Shown: positions 25,585 through 34,284 of the stretch, piece after piece
Layout of the letters: the number at the start of each line of letters is the position of its first letter
Numbering within the stretch: position 1 is the first letter of the stretch
Origin: Pontibacter fetidus
GTDB lineage: Bacteria > Bacteroidota > Bacteroidia > Cytophagales > Hymenobacteraceae
Assembly (NCBI RefSeq): GCF_010119545.1
Contig: NZ_JAAEAA010000006.1
Location: forward strand, 154,776 to 218,775
Reading direction: 5' to 3'
Length of the DNA: 64,000 nucleotides
Notes under the pieces: model-generated
Told to the model about the DNA's origin: nothing
Databases searched by the model: none
What the model saw: the letters and a program-made list of their open reading frames with translations, nothing else
Position numbers and translations under genes: made by a program

Positions 25585-27036
25585 TTAACTATACTTCAGT
25601 TTCTCCTCCACCAGCCGTTCTGTAGCGGTTTCAAAAGCTTTTATAGTTGCCTTGAAAGCGTCGCGGTCAGAGATGGATTCGGAAGCGCGGTTAAGCTCTT
25701 TTACAAAAGCCCCCTGGCTTATTCCTTTGTTCAGGAAACCGGTCTCAATCTGCTTATCCGATACCATGCGGTTAAAGTCCGTTTCGTTCAGGTTTAGCGC
25801 AGCAAAAGTTCTCTCTTTGCGGCCCAATTCACGCAACCACGACTGGTAACCAAATTCCGGGTTTGCTAAAAACTTGTTGAGCTCTTTAAACACTAGCTCG
25901 TTACGGATAGCCCCTGTCAGGTCTACACCTTTGGCATAAGCGGCCTGTGCATCGCCCGGCAGGTGGGTAGCGTAATAGCGTTCGAAGTAATGGAAACGGA
26001 TTAACTGTGTAGCGATACGGTCTCTTGTTTCGCTGTCCAGGTGCGAGAACTGCACGTTGCTTACATCTTCGCGCAAACCATACTCGTGGTATACTTCGTT
26101 GCCAGATAGCTCATTATCCGAGTAATCCATGAAGTCAACTATAGCTAAAGCGCTCAGCAGTTCTACTAAATGTGCGTCGTTTTTCTGGCTGGCACGACCC
26201 GGATTGTTTTCCATTGGTTTATCCGGCGTATCACCCATATAGTATACAGCATTCACGCCGTTCAGGTGATTCTGGTAGTAAGATAGCGCGTCTTTTGCCT
26301 TCGTGGTGAAGGTATTAGAATCGATAAAATCTGCCTCTACCCCGGCGGCCGGTTGCTCCAGAGAAAAGTATGGAAGAACCACCATTGCTCCTGTCAGCGC
26401 TGAGTTCAGACTAGCCGCGTTTGGCAAGGTTGTTCTGCTATCCTTAAAGTTCTTAAGTAGAAGCGGGAAACCGGCAGCGCCAGTTCCACCAAAGATCGAG
26501 CTCACAAAAAAGATACGGTCACCAGCCTGGAAGTTGGACGCGAAAAAGCGCATTTCCGGAGAATCAATGATCTCGTTCAGCACCACGCTACCTACGTTCG
26601 GGCTACCGCGGAAACCTACATCCAGGCTGTTGTTCAGGTTCTCAGGTGTAAACAGTAAGTCGATCAATGCCTGGCTTTCAATGTCGAGCTGGTTGTAACC
26701 TACATGGTCTTTAAACGGCTTGTTGATGCCACCAAAATCATACACAAAACTGTCACGGATCTTGGCTGTTCCGTCGCCGGCTATACTTGACAGCGTGCTG
26801 ATATCGGTATGGAAGAAACCTTCGTCGCGGTTACCCAGGGCATCATGTATGTGCTTGTAGGTTTTGAGCAGCTCCACGGTACGGTTCATGTCGCCGTTTT
26901 GGGTGTCGGGGTCGATAATGATTGGTACTATTTTATCACAGTTCTGAATTTTGACACCTGCAGCCATCAGCATGACCAGCGAACGGATCACGCGGGAACC
27001 GGTGCCACCTATTCCGAATACAAAAAGCTTTGCCAT
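25585..27036 (-). CDS. tubulin-like GTPase (Tubulin_2 type)
   Basis: A 483-residue protein with a tubulin/FtsZ-type nucleotide-binding domain. The N-terminus MAKLFVFGIGGTGSRVIRSL is a Rossmann glycine loop, and the signature loop appears as SSIFGGTGAAGFPLLLK near residues 180-195, corresponding to the GGGTGTG/G loop of FtsZ and tubulin. Other tubulin features (an IIIDPDTQNGD segment in the T3 region) fit loosely. It is not FtsZ: the length, the extra C-terminal helices and the context differ. It is annotated as the Tubulin_2 family (PF13809) by recognition. It begins 2 bases after the stop of the small membrane protein gene, so it is in the same operon. Confidence 0.85.
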   Translation of the reverse strand: MAKLFVFGIGGTGSRVIRSLVMLMAAGVKIQNCDKIVPIIIDPDTQNGDMNRTVELLKTYKHIHDALGNRDEGFFHTDISTLSSIAGDGTAKIRDSFVYDFGGINKPFKDHVGYNQLDIESQALIDLLFTPENLNNSLDVGFRGSPNVGSVVLNEIIDSPEMRFFASNFQAGDRIFFVSSIFGGTGAAGFPLLLKNFKDSRTTLPNAASLNSALTGAMVVLPYFSLEQPAAGVEADFIDSNTFTTKAKDALSYYQNHLNGVNAVYYMGDTPDKPMENNPGRASQKNDAHLVELLSALAIVDFMDYSDNELSGNEVYHEYGLREDVSNVQFSHLDSETRDRIATQLIRFHYFERYYATHLPGDAQAAYAKGVDLTGAIRNELVFKELNKFLANPEFGYQSWLRELGRKERTFAALNLNETDFNRMVSDKQIETGFLNKGISQGAFVKELNRASESISDRDAFKATIKAFETATERLVEEKLKYS

Positions 27037-27038
27037 AG

Positions 27039-27452
27039 TTATTTTTTATTAGGCCATTTCATAGGAGTTGTCCATGCCTGCACGGAGCCCCTTTTGAGTA
27101 GTATAGAGAAAACGAAGAAAAGGATGATACTGTATATCACGTTCACAAAAGCGAACATATACGTGTAAGAGTGTGTCTCGATCTCGTTGCCGGTTACCTG
27201 CGTTATCGGGATGATGAAAGCGATGATGGCGTTCAGGATCAGGAACATGACCCAGTGCTGGGTTTTATACAGGCCAGTGCTCATGGCGCGGTTCAGTACA
27301 TAGTAGTAAAGTATAACGATGCCCAGCGTAATCAGAAACAGCATCAGCCCGGTGTTTGGGAAAACCACTTCACGGTAATCGTTGGTGAAGTTTGCAGGAA
27401 TCGGCCGGCCTAAAAACAGCTCGTAGAGTCCGGAGAAAAACTTTTGTATCAT
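27039..27452 (-). CDS. small membrane protein with three TM helices, unknown
   Basis: A 137-residue protein I do not recognise. Three hydrophobic segments are clear: GLMLFLITLGIVILYYYVL, VMFLILNAIIAFIIPITQV and FAFVNVIYSIILFFVFSILL. The N-terminal 30 residues (FFSGLYELFLGRPIPANF) are soluble or peripheral and the tail is basic. It sits 5 bases after the lipoprotein gene and 2 before the tubulin-like gene, so tight coupling suggests a membrane anchor or docking subunit for the tubulin-like protein. Confidence 0.8.
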   Translation of the reverse strand: MIQKFFSGLYELFLGRPIPANFTNDYREVVFPNTGLMLFLITLGIVILYYYVLNRAMSTGLYKTQHWVMFLILNAIIAFIIPITQVTGNEIETHSYTYMFAFVNVIYSIILFFVFSILLKRGSVQAWTTPMKWPNKK

Positions 27453-27457
27453 GGGTG

Positions 27458-28831
27458 TTAGTCTGCTTTTTTAAATTGTATGGTTGCATTAAAAACGAAG
27501 TCGCTCTGGTCGCGGTAAAGTGCCTGAACGCCGTCTATTATCTTGGTTAACTGGTATGTCTTTTTGGGAGCCACAGCCGGGTTGTTGTCGTTGTCTGTTG
27601 ACCAGGCTGTAATCCAGTTTGGCGTTACTTGTGGCAGTTGCACAGCTATAGTTCCGGAACTGGCAGTTAGTTCTGGTACCCGCAGGCGCACAAAATGGCT
27701 ATACTTGGCCAGGTCTGGTGTTGACTTTATACTTTCGTCGGCAGCGGTAACCGAAACTATAGTTGGCCTGCTGCCCGTGCTACTTATTTTCAGGTTCTTT
27801 TTCAGGTAGTCTGTACTTTGCATCGACAGCGGCAGTTGGCTCAAATCCAGGCCAATGGTAAACTCCACAGGTTCTTTTTTCTCTGGCTGAAGATTTACAG
27901 AAGTACACGGATCGGCATTTCGGCTGCTGCAGTAAACGACACCGGTCGGTTTAAATTGCTTTTCCTTGAGCAAGGCCGAAAATGGTATAGACTTGTACTC
28001 AAAGCCAAAGTATGCCTGTTGTGCCGGAAGGTTACGCAGCACTTTGTTGGTTACAACCTGCACATCCTCCTGCTTTCCGATTACCCAGATATAATACGGT
28101 ATTTCCTCGCCGTTCAAAGTTCTTCTCAGTTCCGGTTTTTTTACGGCCGGGTGATATGTACCGTAGAATGGTGATGCATTAGCAAGTATAGCAATGGCCA
28201 GCCCCTGGTACTCGGCTTCGCGAAGGCTGCTACGGATGTCTGAGTCGAGTGATATAAACTGCCCCTGGTCGCGCGGGTCCGGGCCGTGTATAAAATCGGA
28301 AATGATAACGCTTACTGCCCCCTGCTCTATAGATTTTTGTAATGCAGTTTTCAGTAAAGCCGGCAGCGGGGTGCCACGTACATCATCTTTTATCCCGCTA
28401 ACGATGTAACTTTTGATGGTATTGTACGACACGCTATCCAGCACTGGACGGCTTTGGGCATCCTCTTTCGCCAGGTAAAATCCTTTCTCAGCAACGTAGC
28501 GTCCATCCTGTACTTCTGAGAGCAGTTTGTTGAGGTTGTTCTGGAAGGTAGTGGCTTCTTTTCCGGCAGCAGGGGTTGGCATAAAGCCTTTCATCCCGTT
28601 CGAGATCTCAAGGTATACGTTCACATTTACTTTGGCAGGAGCCTTGGTTTCTGCCGGAACTATAGTTTCCGGGGCCTTTGCTGAAGCTTCAGTTTTTTCG
28701 GTTTGTGCAGGGGTTGTGGTGTCAGGGTTTGTTTCTTCGGTGCCAGACTGCTTTTTAAAGCAACCGGACAGGGTTAGTATGATGCAAAGCAACACTACAT
28801 AGAAGGTACTCAAAAACGTTGTTTTAAGCAT
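27458..28831 (-). CDS. lipoprotein with VWA-like domain, first gene of the cluster
   Basis: A 457-residue lipoprotein. The open frame extends to 28924, but the ATG at 28831 begins a normal lipoprotein signal (KTTFLSTFYVVLLCIILT, lipobox LSGC), followed by a T/E/A/P-rich linker of about 45 residues. The folded part starts VNVYLEISNGMKGFM, which resembles the first strand and metal site of a von Willebrand A domain (DxSxSM) with Asp replaced by Glu, and has VSVIISDFIHGPDPRDQG as a second VWA-like motif. The C-terminal portion looks like beta-sandwich. It is the only predicted periplasmic subunit, so it may sense or contact the envelope side. Confidence 0.8.
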   Translation of the reverse strand: MLKTTFLSTFYVVLLCIILTLSGCFKKQSGTEETNPDTTTPAQTEKTEASAKAPETIVPAETKAPAKVNVNVYLEISNGMKGFMPTPAAGKEATTFQNNLNKLLSEVQDGRYVAEKGFYLAKEDAQSRPVLDSVSYNTIKSYIVSGIKDDVRGTPLPALLKTALQKSIEQGAVSVIISDFIHGPDPRDQGQFISLDSDIRSSLREAEYQGLAIAILANASPFYGTYHPAVKKPELRRTLNGEEIPYYIWVIGKQEDVQVVTNKVLRNLPAQQAYFGFEYKSIPFSALLKEKQFKPTGVVYCSSRNADPCTSVNLQPEKKEPVEFTIGLDLSQLPLSMQSTDYLKKNLKISSTGSRPTIVSVTAADESIKSTPDLAKYSHFVRLRVPELTASSGTIAVQLPQVTPNWITAWSTDNDNNPAVAPKKTYQLTKIIDGVQALYRDQSDFVFNATIQFKKAD

Positions 28832-29276
28832 GCATTTTATATTTATAGGCCGTTGGGCAATACTATGAAAACGTAAATAAGGTTGTTTAGTACATTTTTG
28901 AATGCTGCCGATATTGAAAAGCACAGCCGTACCGTTTTTAAAGTATAGCTTACTAACGATATAGCGCTATTGTTAGATACATGAACGGGTGTAAATTATT
29001 AATAAGATGGCCCCTAAAGGTTTAATGGCAGACCTATAGTTTTAGTTTGGAGCATCTAATTACCTACGTTCACCTCTTAACTACTTCCGCCAATGCCATA
29101 TCCGTAATGCAGCATAAAAGCGAAATAAGATTTATAATAATTTTTATAATTTACTAAACTATAGAACCTTTAACCTGAATTACTTGTCTTTTATTTAACA
29201 TAACAGTCTGATAAAGTTTAGTTTAAGTTTCGGAAGCAGAAGCTACTTTTTAAAATTACAGTAGAGGGAAAGAAAG
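28832..29276. other. 445-bp divergent promoter region
   Basis: No gene is seen. The region separates the seven-gene minus-strand cluster from the plus-strand 80-residue gene and must contain promoters for both. It is AT-rich near 29120-29170 and holds several copies of the CTATAG repeat. I could not choose a -33/-7 pair with confidence. Confidence 0.6.
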
Positions 29277-29519
29277 ATGGAAATAGCAGCTTACAAATAC
29301 CTGAATGTAGCCTTGAATAAGAAAGACGCGTTGGTTTTATATTACCAGCTTACTACGTACATCCGTGAGAATGACCCTGCCTGCTTTAGCCGGTTAATGG
29401 AGCAGAACGACGGAAAATTAGAGGATAACACCTTAATGCAGCTAGTTTTAGATTGTATGCAGAAACAGCATCCGCAGGTTTTAAAGCAAGCCATAGAGCC
29501 TTATACCGAAGCCGCATAG
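29277..29519 (+). CDS. small conserved-looking cytoplasmic protein, unknown
   Basis: An 80-residue protein I do not recognise. It is predicted all-helical (AAYKYLNVALNKKDALVLYY, NTLMQLVLDCMQKQHPQVLK) with no signal or membrane segment. A good Shine-Dalgarno-like GAGGGAAAG lies 8 bases before the ATG, which is unusual in this window and supports the start. It is transcribed away from the cytoskeletal cluster and is not obviously part of it. Confidence 0.6.
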   Translation: MEIAAYKYLNVALNKKDALVLYYQLTTYIRENDPACFSRLMEQNDGKLEDNTLMQLVLDCMQKQHPQVLKQAIEPYTEAA

Positions 29520-29636
29520 TTTTAACACCTGGCTATAGTTAAGCCTATCTGGATTGCAACCTTAAAATTTCCCCTGCGCTGTACTTTCCCTTTTATACTT
29601 TTCCATTAAAAACAAAAAAGTGATGTTACTTCCTGT

Positions 29637-29644
29637 TACCTTTG
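29637..29644 (+). promoter_or_regulatory. Bacteroidota -7 box (TACCTTTG)
   Basis: TACCTTTG fits the TAnnTTTG consensus, 40 bases before the TTG start at 29685. No clear -33 TTG lies at the usual spacing. Confidence 0.4.
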
Positions 29645-29684
29645 CAGGGGCATTGTAGCCGCTGTTTCTCAGGAAAATATCTGT

Positions 29685-30488
29685 TTGTTACCCTCTACCT
29701 TACAACCCCTCACCTGCTTTATCCCTTTCAGCGAAGCAACCGAAAGTTATAGTTTACCCGAACGGTTCACCTATCCATTTAACTATACGCCACACCCGCT
29801 TAGCCTGCTGGCTGCTACCGGGCTCCAGAAATACCTTGCACAACTAACCGACCTGGACCATAATTTTGGGCTTAATGAAAACCAGGATGGAAAAGTGATC
29901 GGGAAAATGTTTGGAGTGCTGGTAGTAAAGAACCAACAAAACGAACTGGGTTACCTGGCAGCTTTTTCGGGGAAACTGGCAGGCAGCAACCACCATGCTA
30001 ATTTTGTACCACCCGTTTTTGATGGCCTGGCAGAAGGCGGTTTTTTGAGTGAAGGTATGCAGGAGCTAAGCCGCATAAATAAAGAGATAAGCCAGCTTAA
30101 AGCCAATAATATTACTGAGGATACCACCAAAATTGAACAACTTCAGGAACTGCGCAGAACAAACTCCATCGCCCTGCAAGGCAAACTGTTCGACCAATAT
30201 CGTTTTGTAAACAAGGCCGGAAAAGAAAAACCATTACGTCAGCTTTTTCTGCAGGCCAACTATAGCAACCCACCCGCCGGAGCCGGTGAGTGTGCTGCTC
30301 CCAAACTGCTGCAGTATGCTTTTATGCACAGGCTACAACCAATTGCCATGGCAGAGTTCTGGTGGGGATTATCACCTAAGTCTGCTACCTGGAAACATGG
30401 CCACTACTACCCTGCCTGCCTCGAAAAATGCGCCCCTATACTTGCCCACATGCTGGAAGGTATAGTCATGGATGAAAGGCCACTATAG
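29685..30488 (+). CDS. orphan N-terminal domain of an RluA-type pseudouridine synthase
   Basis: A 267-residue protein that corresponds to the N-terminal extension found in long RluA-family pseudouridine synthases of Bacteroidota: GVLVVKNQQNELGYLAAFSG, NPPAGAGECAAPKLLQYAF, AMAEFWWGLSPKSATWKHGH and ACLEKCAPILAHMLEG. In the fused enzymes this part is followed by the catalytic domain, with its HRLDxxTSG motif. Here the frame stops at TAG (30486-30488) and the 150 bases that follow show no trace of the catalytic domain. It is either a truncated gene or a stand-alone version. The start is a TTG with AGGA about ten bases before it; the next in-frame ATG would delete 73 residues. Confidence 0.75.
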   Translation: MLPSTLQPLTCFIPFSEATESYSLPERFTYPFNYTPHPLSLLAATGLQKYLAQLTDLDHNFGLNENQDGKVIGKMFGVLVVKNQQNELGYLAAFSGKLAGSNHHANFVPPVFDGLAEGGFLSEGMQELSRINKEISQLKANNITEDTTKIEQLQELRRTNSIALQGKLFDQYRFVNKAGKEKPLRQLFLQANYSNPPAGAGECAAPKLLQYAFMHRLQPIAMAEFWWGLSPKSATWKHGHYYPACLEKCAPILAHMLEGIVMDERPL

Positions 30489-30640
30489 TTTATGTCACGT
30501 CAGTCCGGACTATAGTTGCAACTATAGCAATACAGTTTGTTTTAGCATCTCTCAGAATTTAAGATTTAATTTGTACTATAGTAGCTCTAACGCCTGCCGG
30601 TAAGCTACTAAGGCACTTTGTTCATCCTTTTACTAAAACA

Positions 30641-31297
30641 ATGGAGTTTATTCAATACCTGATTGATTTTGTGTTGCATATAGACCAACACCTGGTAGAG
30701 TTGGTTCATGAATATCGAAACTGGATTTACCTGATCCTGTTCCTGATCATATTTTGTGAAACCGGCCTGGTGGTAACTCCTTTTCTGCCAGGCGACTCGC
30801 TGCTGTTTGCGCTTGGTGCTATGGCTGCGGTGCCGGAGTATGGCCTTCACTTGTGGCTGCTGATGGGTTTGCTTTGCATTGCCGCTATTCTGGGCGACTC
30901 TTTTAACTACTATACAGGCACCAAGATCGGGAACCGGATTTACCTGCGCGACTTCTGGTTTATGCGCCGCAAACACATAGACGAGACCCAGAAGTTTTAT
31001 GAAAAGTATGGCGGCCGTACCATTATTTATGCACGTTTTATGCCTATAGTGCGAACGTTTGCGCCCTTTGTAGCTGGTATCGGTAAAATGAACTACCGTC
31101 GATTCCTGTCTTATAACGTTATCGGGGCTGTCATCTGGATCGGCTTTTTTATGACAGTAGGCTATATTTTCGGGAACATCCCGGCCGTAAAAAGAAACTT
31201 TACGCTGCTTATACTTGGTATTATCGCCTTATCGCTTACACCGCCCATTATCGGTATCATAAAAAACTGGCTTAAGAACCGGAAAAAAGTAGCCTGA
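30641..31297 (+). CDS. DedA family membrane protein (VTT domain)
   Basis: A 218-residue DedA-family protein. The family motif is clear: ETGLVVTPFLPGDSLLFALG, then GDSFNYYTGTKIGNRIYLR and GGRTIIYARFMPIVRTFAPF with the conserved arginines, and a late helix (VIGAVIWIGFFMTVGYIFG). DedA proteins are now seen as lipid-carrier flippases/scramblases needed for membrane integrity and undecaprenyl-phosphate or phosphatidylethanolamine recycling. It converges with a second, divergent DedA gene (31414-32019). Confidence 0.9.
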   Translation: MEFIQYLIDFVLHIDQHLVELVHEYRNWIYLILFLIIFCETGLVVTPFLPGDSLLFALGAMAAVPEYGLHLWLLMGLLCIAAILGDSFNYYTGTKIGNRIYLRDFWFMRRKHIDETQKFYEKYGGRTIIYARFMPIVRTFAPFVAGIGKMNYRRFLSYNVIGAVIWIGFFMTVGYIFGNIPAVKRNFTLLILGIIALSLTPPIIGIIKNWLKNRKKVA

Positions 31298-31342
31298 TAA
31301 ACTATAGTTTCAGGTAACTATAGTTATGCACTTTATACATAT

Positions 31343-31380
31343 AAAAGCCGCTCCTGCCTATTGCTGGGAGCGGCTTCTTA
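31343..31380. terminator. bidirectional terminator between two DedA genes
   Basis: AAGCCGCTCC (31345-31354) pairs with GGAGCGGCTT (31367-31376) across a 12-base loop, with A/T runs on both sides; it fits the convergent stops at 31297 and 31414. Confidence 0.8.
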
Positions 31381-31413
31381 ATTACTATCTGACTTGGTTT
31401 GCTGAACGTACAA

Positions 31414-32019
31414 TTAGTGTGCAGCGCTGTTCTTTTTACTTTTCCGGATCTGGTTAAAGACAGGTATAAGCGCCAGCACAATACTGATAGGCAGTATCCA
31501 GCCCAGGTAATCTTTTATAACCGGGAACTGGTTGCCCAAAAAGTAACCAGCCAGCACATACGTGCTCATATACAACACTCCGGCTATCACCGTCAGCGAC
31601 ATAAACGTAGGCAATTGCATGTTGGTAGTGCCTGAAAACACAGGGCCGAACGGGCGGATGATTGGCAGGTATTTACCAAATATAAGGGCTGCTTTACGGT
31701 GCTTTTCGAAATAATCGGCGGCCATGTGCAGGTACTTCTTTTTAAAATACCAGGTATCCTCTTTCTCAAAAAGCTTGCTCCCGAATTTCCTGCCTATAAA
31801 ATAACCCGACGTGTCGCCGGCTATACCTGCCACAATCAGCACAATCAGCAACACAGGCACAGCTACAGAGAGCGTACCTGTACTTACAAGTAGGCCGGCT
31901 GTAAATACCAGCGTTTCACCGCCAGGCACTACCAACCCAACAAGCAAGCCGGTCTCAGCAAATACCAGTAAGGTAATAATAAGAAAACCACCCCATTCAA
32001 TTATGCTCGTAGTATCCAT
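31414..32019 (-). CDS. DedA family membrane protein (second copy, VTT domain)
   Basis: A 201-residue DedA protein of a different subgroup: ETGLLVGLVVPGGETLVFTA, GDTSGYFIGRKFGSKLFEKE, FGKYLPIIRPFGPVFSGTTN and a basic C-terminus (IRKSKKNSAAH). It shares low identity with the neighbour on the other strand, so this is not a recent duplication. A role in lipid-carrier transport is likely by family. Confidence 0.9.
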   Translation of the reverse strand: MDTTSIIEWGGFLIITLLVFAETGLLVGLVVPGGETLVFTAGLLVSTGTLSVAVPVLLIVLIVAGIAGDTSGYFIGRKFGSKLFEKEDTWYFKKKYLHMAADYFEKHRKAALIFGKYLPIIRPFGPVFSGTTNMQLPTFMSLTVIAGVLYMSTYVLAGYFLGNQFPVIKDYLGWILPISIVLALIPVFNQIRKSKKNSAAH

Positions 32020-32319
32020 TCATCTCATTTATGTAAAACTCTAAGCATTAACCTCAACTCTATTTCTTTTGTTACGCGCTTGCATTTTTTCTACCCTACA
32101 GTTATAGTTTAAACCGGATAAGTACAGCAGTAATTGGTAAACGGTGATCTATTTATGGTTTTTTGATGAGTTGTTACCAGGCCTGTTACGTATGTAGATG
32201 AATAGTACACCGTTAGATTTAAACCTCGCACAAGACGCCGCCAGGTACCGGAGTACCCTGAATTACTCTGGTTGCTGCTATACTTATAATTTCTAGAAAT
32301 GACCTAATGTAAGGTAACT
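32020..32319. other. 300-bp intergenic region, nothing recognised
   Basis: This region lies between the start of the minus-strand DedA gene and the start of the PAP2 gene, so it holds two divergent promoters. Apart from a short palindrome (GGTACCGGAGTACC) I see no structure. Confidence 0.5.
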
Positions 32320-33192
32320 ATGAAGAACATACTACACTTTTGGCTTAGCCTGGTGCTTTGTATTTTTATGTTCGGCCAGCCCGCACAGGCACAACAACAA
32401 GACTCCCTAAAAAAATACCAGACTCCCCGCCCCGATTCGCTCAGAGTACCTTTTTACAAATCAAAACTTTTCAGAGCTACTATTATTCCTGCTATACTTA
32501 TTGGCTACGGCGTTAGCACGGTTCGGGACAACGGCATTTACTCCAGTTACGATGCCCGGGAAGACATACTGGAAAGGTATCCCAATTTCGATACCTGGCT
32601 TGATAACCCCTTATTGATTGCGCCTTACGTAGAATTAGCTATTGTAAACCTGGCTCAGGTACGGTCTAACAACGACCTGATAAACACGGCACTTGTTACC
32701 CTGAAAGCCGAAGCAGTAATGGCAGTTATGGTGTTCGGGCTGAAAGAAATTACCAATCTGGAACGGCCCAACGGGGAGGACAACAAGGCCATGCCATCGG
32801 GGCATACAGCACAGGCTTTCCTGGCGGCTTCTATCGTTCATACCGAGCTCAGGCACCATAGCCAATGGTATGGAGTTGGAGCCTATGGTATTGCCGCCAG
32901 CGTGGCTGCCATCCGGATGCTGAAAAACAAACACTGGCAATCGGATGTATTTGTAGGCGCAGGCGTGGGTATCCTGTCTTCGCATTTGTCTTATCTGTCG
33001 CACCGTAACCGTTGGGGTCGCAAACCATTTACCCTTATTCCAACTTATAATTCCTACGCACCGGGCATGGCGCTTTTCATTAACCTCGATGAGCTCAGCA
33101 AACCCAAAAAACTGCCTGTAACCCAACCCCCTACACAAAACCCCAGCAACCTGTTTTATAAAGATAAAACCTATAGTATAGCGGGCTATTAA
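32320..33192 (+). CDS. PAP2-family phosphatase, exported
   Basis: A 290-residue phosphatidic-acid-phosphatase-type enzyme with a signal peptide (LSLVLCIFMFGQPAQAQ). The three catalytic motifs are present: KEITNLERP, MPSGHTAQAF and AAIRMLKNKHWQSDVFVGAG, giving the conserved Lys, Arg, His, His and Asp. It probably dephosphorylates a lipid phosphate such as undecaprenyl pyrophosphate on the periplasmic side. The C-terminal 70 residues are unrelated to catalysis and look like a loop-rich extension. Confidence 0.9.
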   Translation: MKNILHFWLSLVLCIFMFGQPAQAQQQDSLKKYQTPRPDSLRVPFYKSKLFRATIIPAILIGYGVSTVRDNGIYSSYDAREDILERYPNFDTWLDNPLLIAPYVELAIVNLAQVRSNNDLINTALVTLKAEAVMAVMVFGLKEITNLERPNGEDNKAMPSGHTAQAFLAASIVHTELRHHSQWYGVGAYGIAASVAAIRMLKNKHWQSDVFVGAGVGILSSHLSYLSHRNRWGRKPFTLIPTYNSYAPGMALFINLDELSKPKKLPVTQPPTQNPSNLFYKDKTYSIAGY

Positions 33193-33349
33193 AAGAGCAA
33201 CCTTACTGCTGATAGATAAAACATTGTATAAATGCAGCGCCAGTTAAGCATGAAAATCAGCGGGTTAGTATAATTAATTTTTAAAAGCGACAGGATATTT
33301 TTTAATTAACAGTTATTCATCGCTCCCATTACCTATACTACCTCAAACT

Positions 33350-34120
33350 ATGCTGAAAAATAAAGACCTCCTCACAATTCTGATTCGCCTTTCCCTGGGC
33401 TATATTTTCTTTTCGGCGGGTGTATGCAAACTTACGCACGGCGAGTTCGGGCAAGTGATTGGCCCACCATGGCTGGAAGAATCATTGGCAAAGTATGGGC
33501 TGGGGCTTTTTGCGCAGGTAGTGGCGGTAAGCCAGGTAATTTGCGGCACATTGCTGCTGTCGCAACGCTTTAGTTTACTGGGCGCTGTTATGCTGGTACC
33601 CATGAACGTGGCCATCCTTGCCGTTACGGTGTCTATGCAATGGGTGGGTACCCCGTTTGTAAATACGTTTTTCCTGGGGCTTAACCTTGTACTGCTTGGC
33701 CTGGAGCACCGCAAATTCAGTTTCCTGTTTCAGCCCAACCACCAGCACCTTATTCAACCTGTTACCACTGATGCTATCGGCCAAGATAACTATAGCTGGC
33801 TGGGTATAGGGTTTAGCATTTTTACTATACTGATGACATTTGTAAGTATAACACTCACCAATATAGCTGCGCTGCTGGTTTTTGCGAGTTTTGCCACCAC
33901 CATTTTACGATCCGGGTTACTAACTAAACTAGATATAGCGCTGATACTGCTGCCATTTATGGGTATGGTTGCCATTACCTATGCCGACTTAAACACACTG
34001 ATAACTAAGTTTATAGTTGGGTTTGCAGTTGCTGAGGCACTACTTTTAAGTTACCGCTTATACTTGGGCAAAACAAAAAACACTGCCCAAGATCTTACTG
34101 CCACTATAGCCAGCAGCTAA
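33350..34120 (+). CDS. DoxX-like membrane protein
   Basis: A 256-residue integral membrane protein. The first 120 residues match the DoxX-like pattern (IRLSLGYIFFSAGVCKLTHG, AQVVAVSQVICGTLLLSQRF, LVPMNVAILAVTVSM). The second half has three or four further hydrophobic segments (FSIFTILMTFVSITLTNIAA, LDIALILLPFMGMVAITYA) not found in short DoxX proteins. Function unknown; DoxX relatives are linked to thiosulfate or oxidative metabolism, but nothing here supports a specific role. Confidence 0.7.
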   Translation: MLKNKDLLTILIRLSLGYIFFSAGVCKLTHGEFGQVIGPPWLEESLAKYGLGLFAQVVAVSQVICGTLLLSQRFSLLGAVMLVPMNVAILAVTVSMQWVGTPFVNTFFLGLNLVLLGLEHRKFSFLFQPNHQHLIQPVTTDAIGQDNYSWLGIGFSIFTILMTFVSITLTNIAALLVFASFATTILRSGLLTKLDIALILLPFMGMVAITYADLNTLITKFIVGFAVAEALLLSYRLYLGKTKNTAQDLTATIASS

Positions 34121-34284
34121 CAAATGCAGCGAGCCCGTTACTAGCCAGAATGTACTTAACACCAGCCCTTTGCGTAATACAGTTGCATAACACCCGCAAC
34201 AAACTTACCTTGAGCATAAAAAGCCAGCTATAGCATCTAGCTGATTTTACGGCAGTAAAGTATACACCCATTAATGCCCCAACT

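Noticed and set aside
25585..27036. Cell-division FtsZ
   Set aside because: The tubulin signature loop is present, but length, C-terminal part and neighbours do not fit ftsZ, and no division/cell-wall genes surround it.
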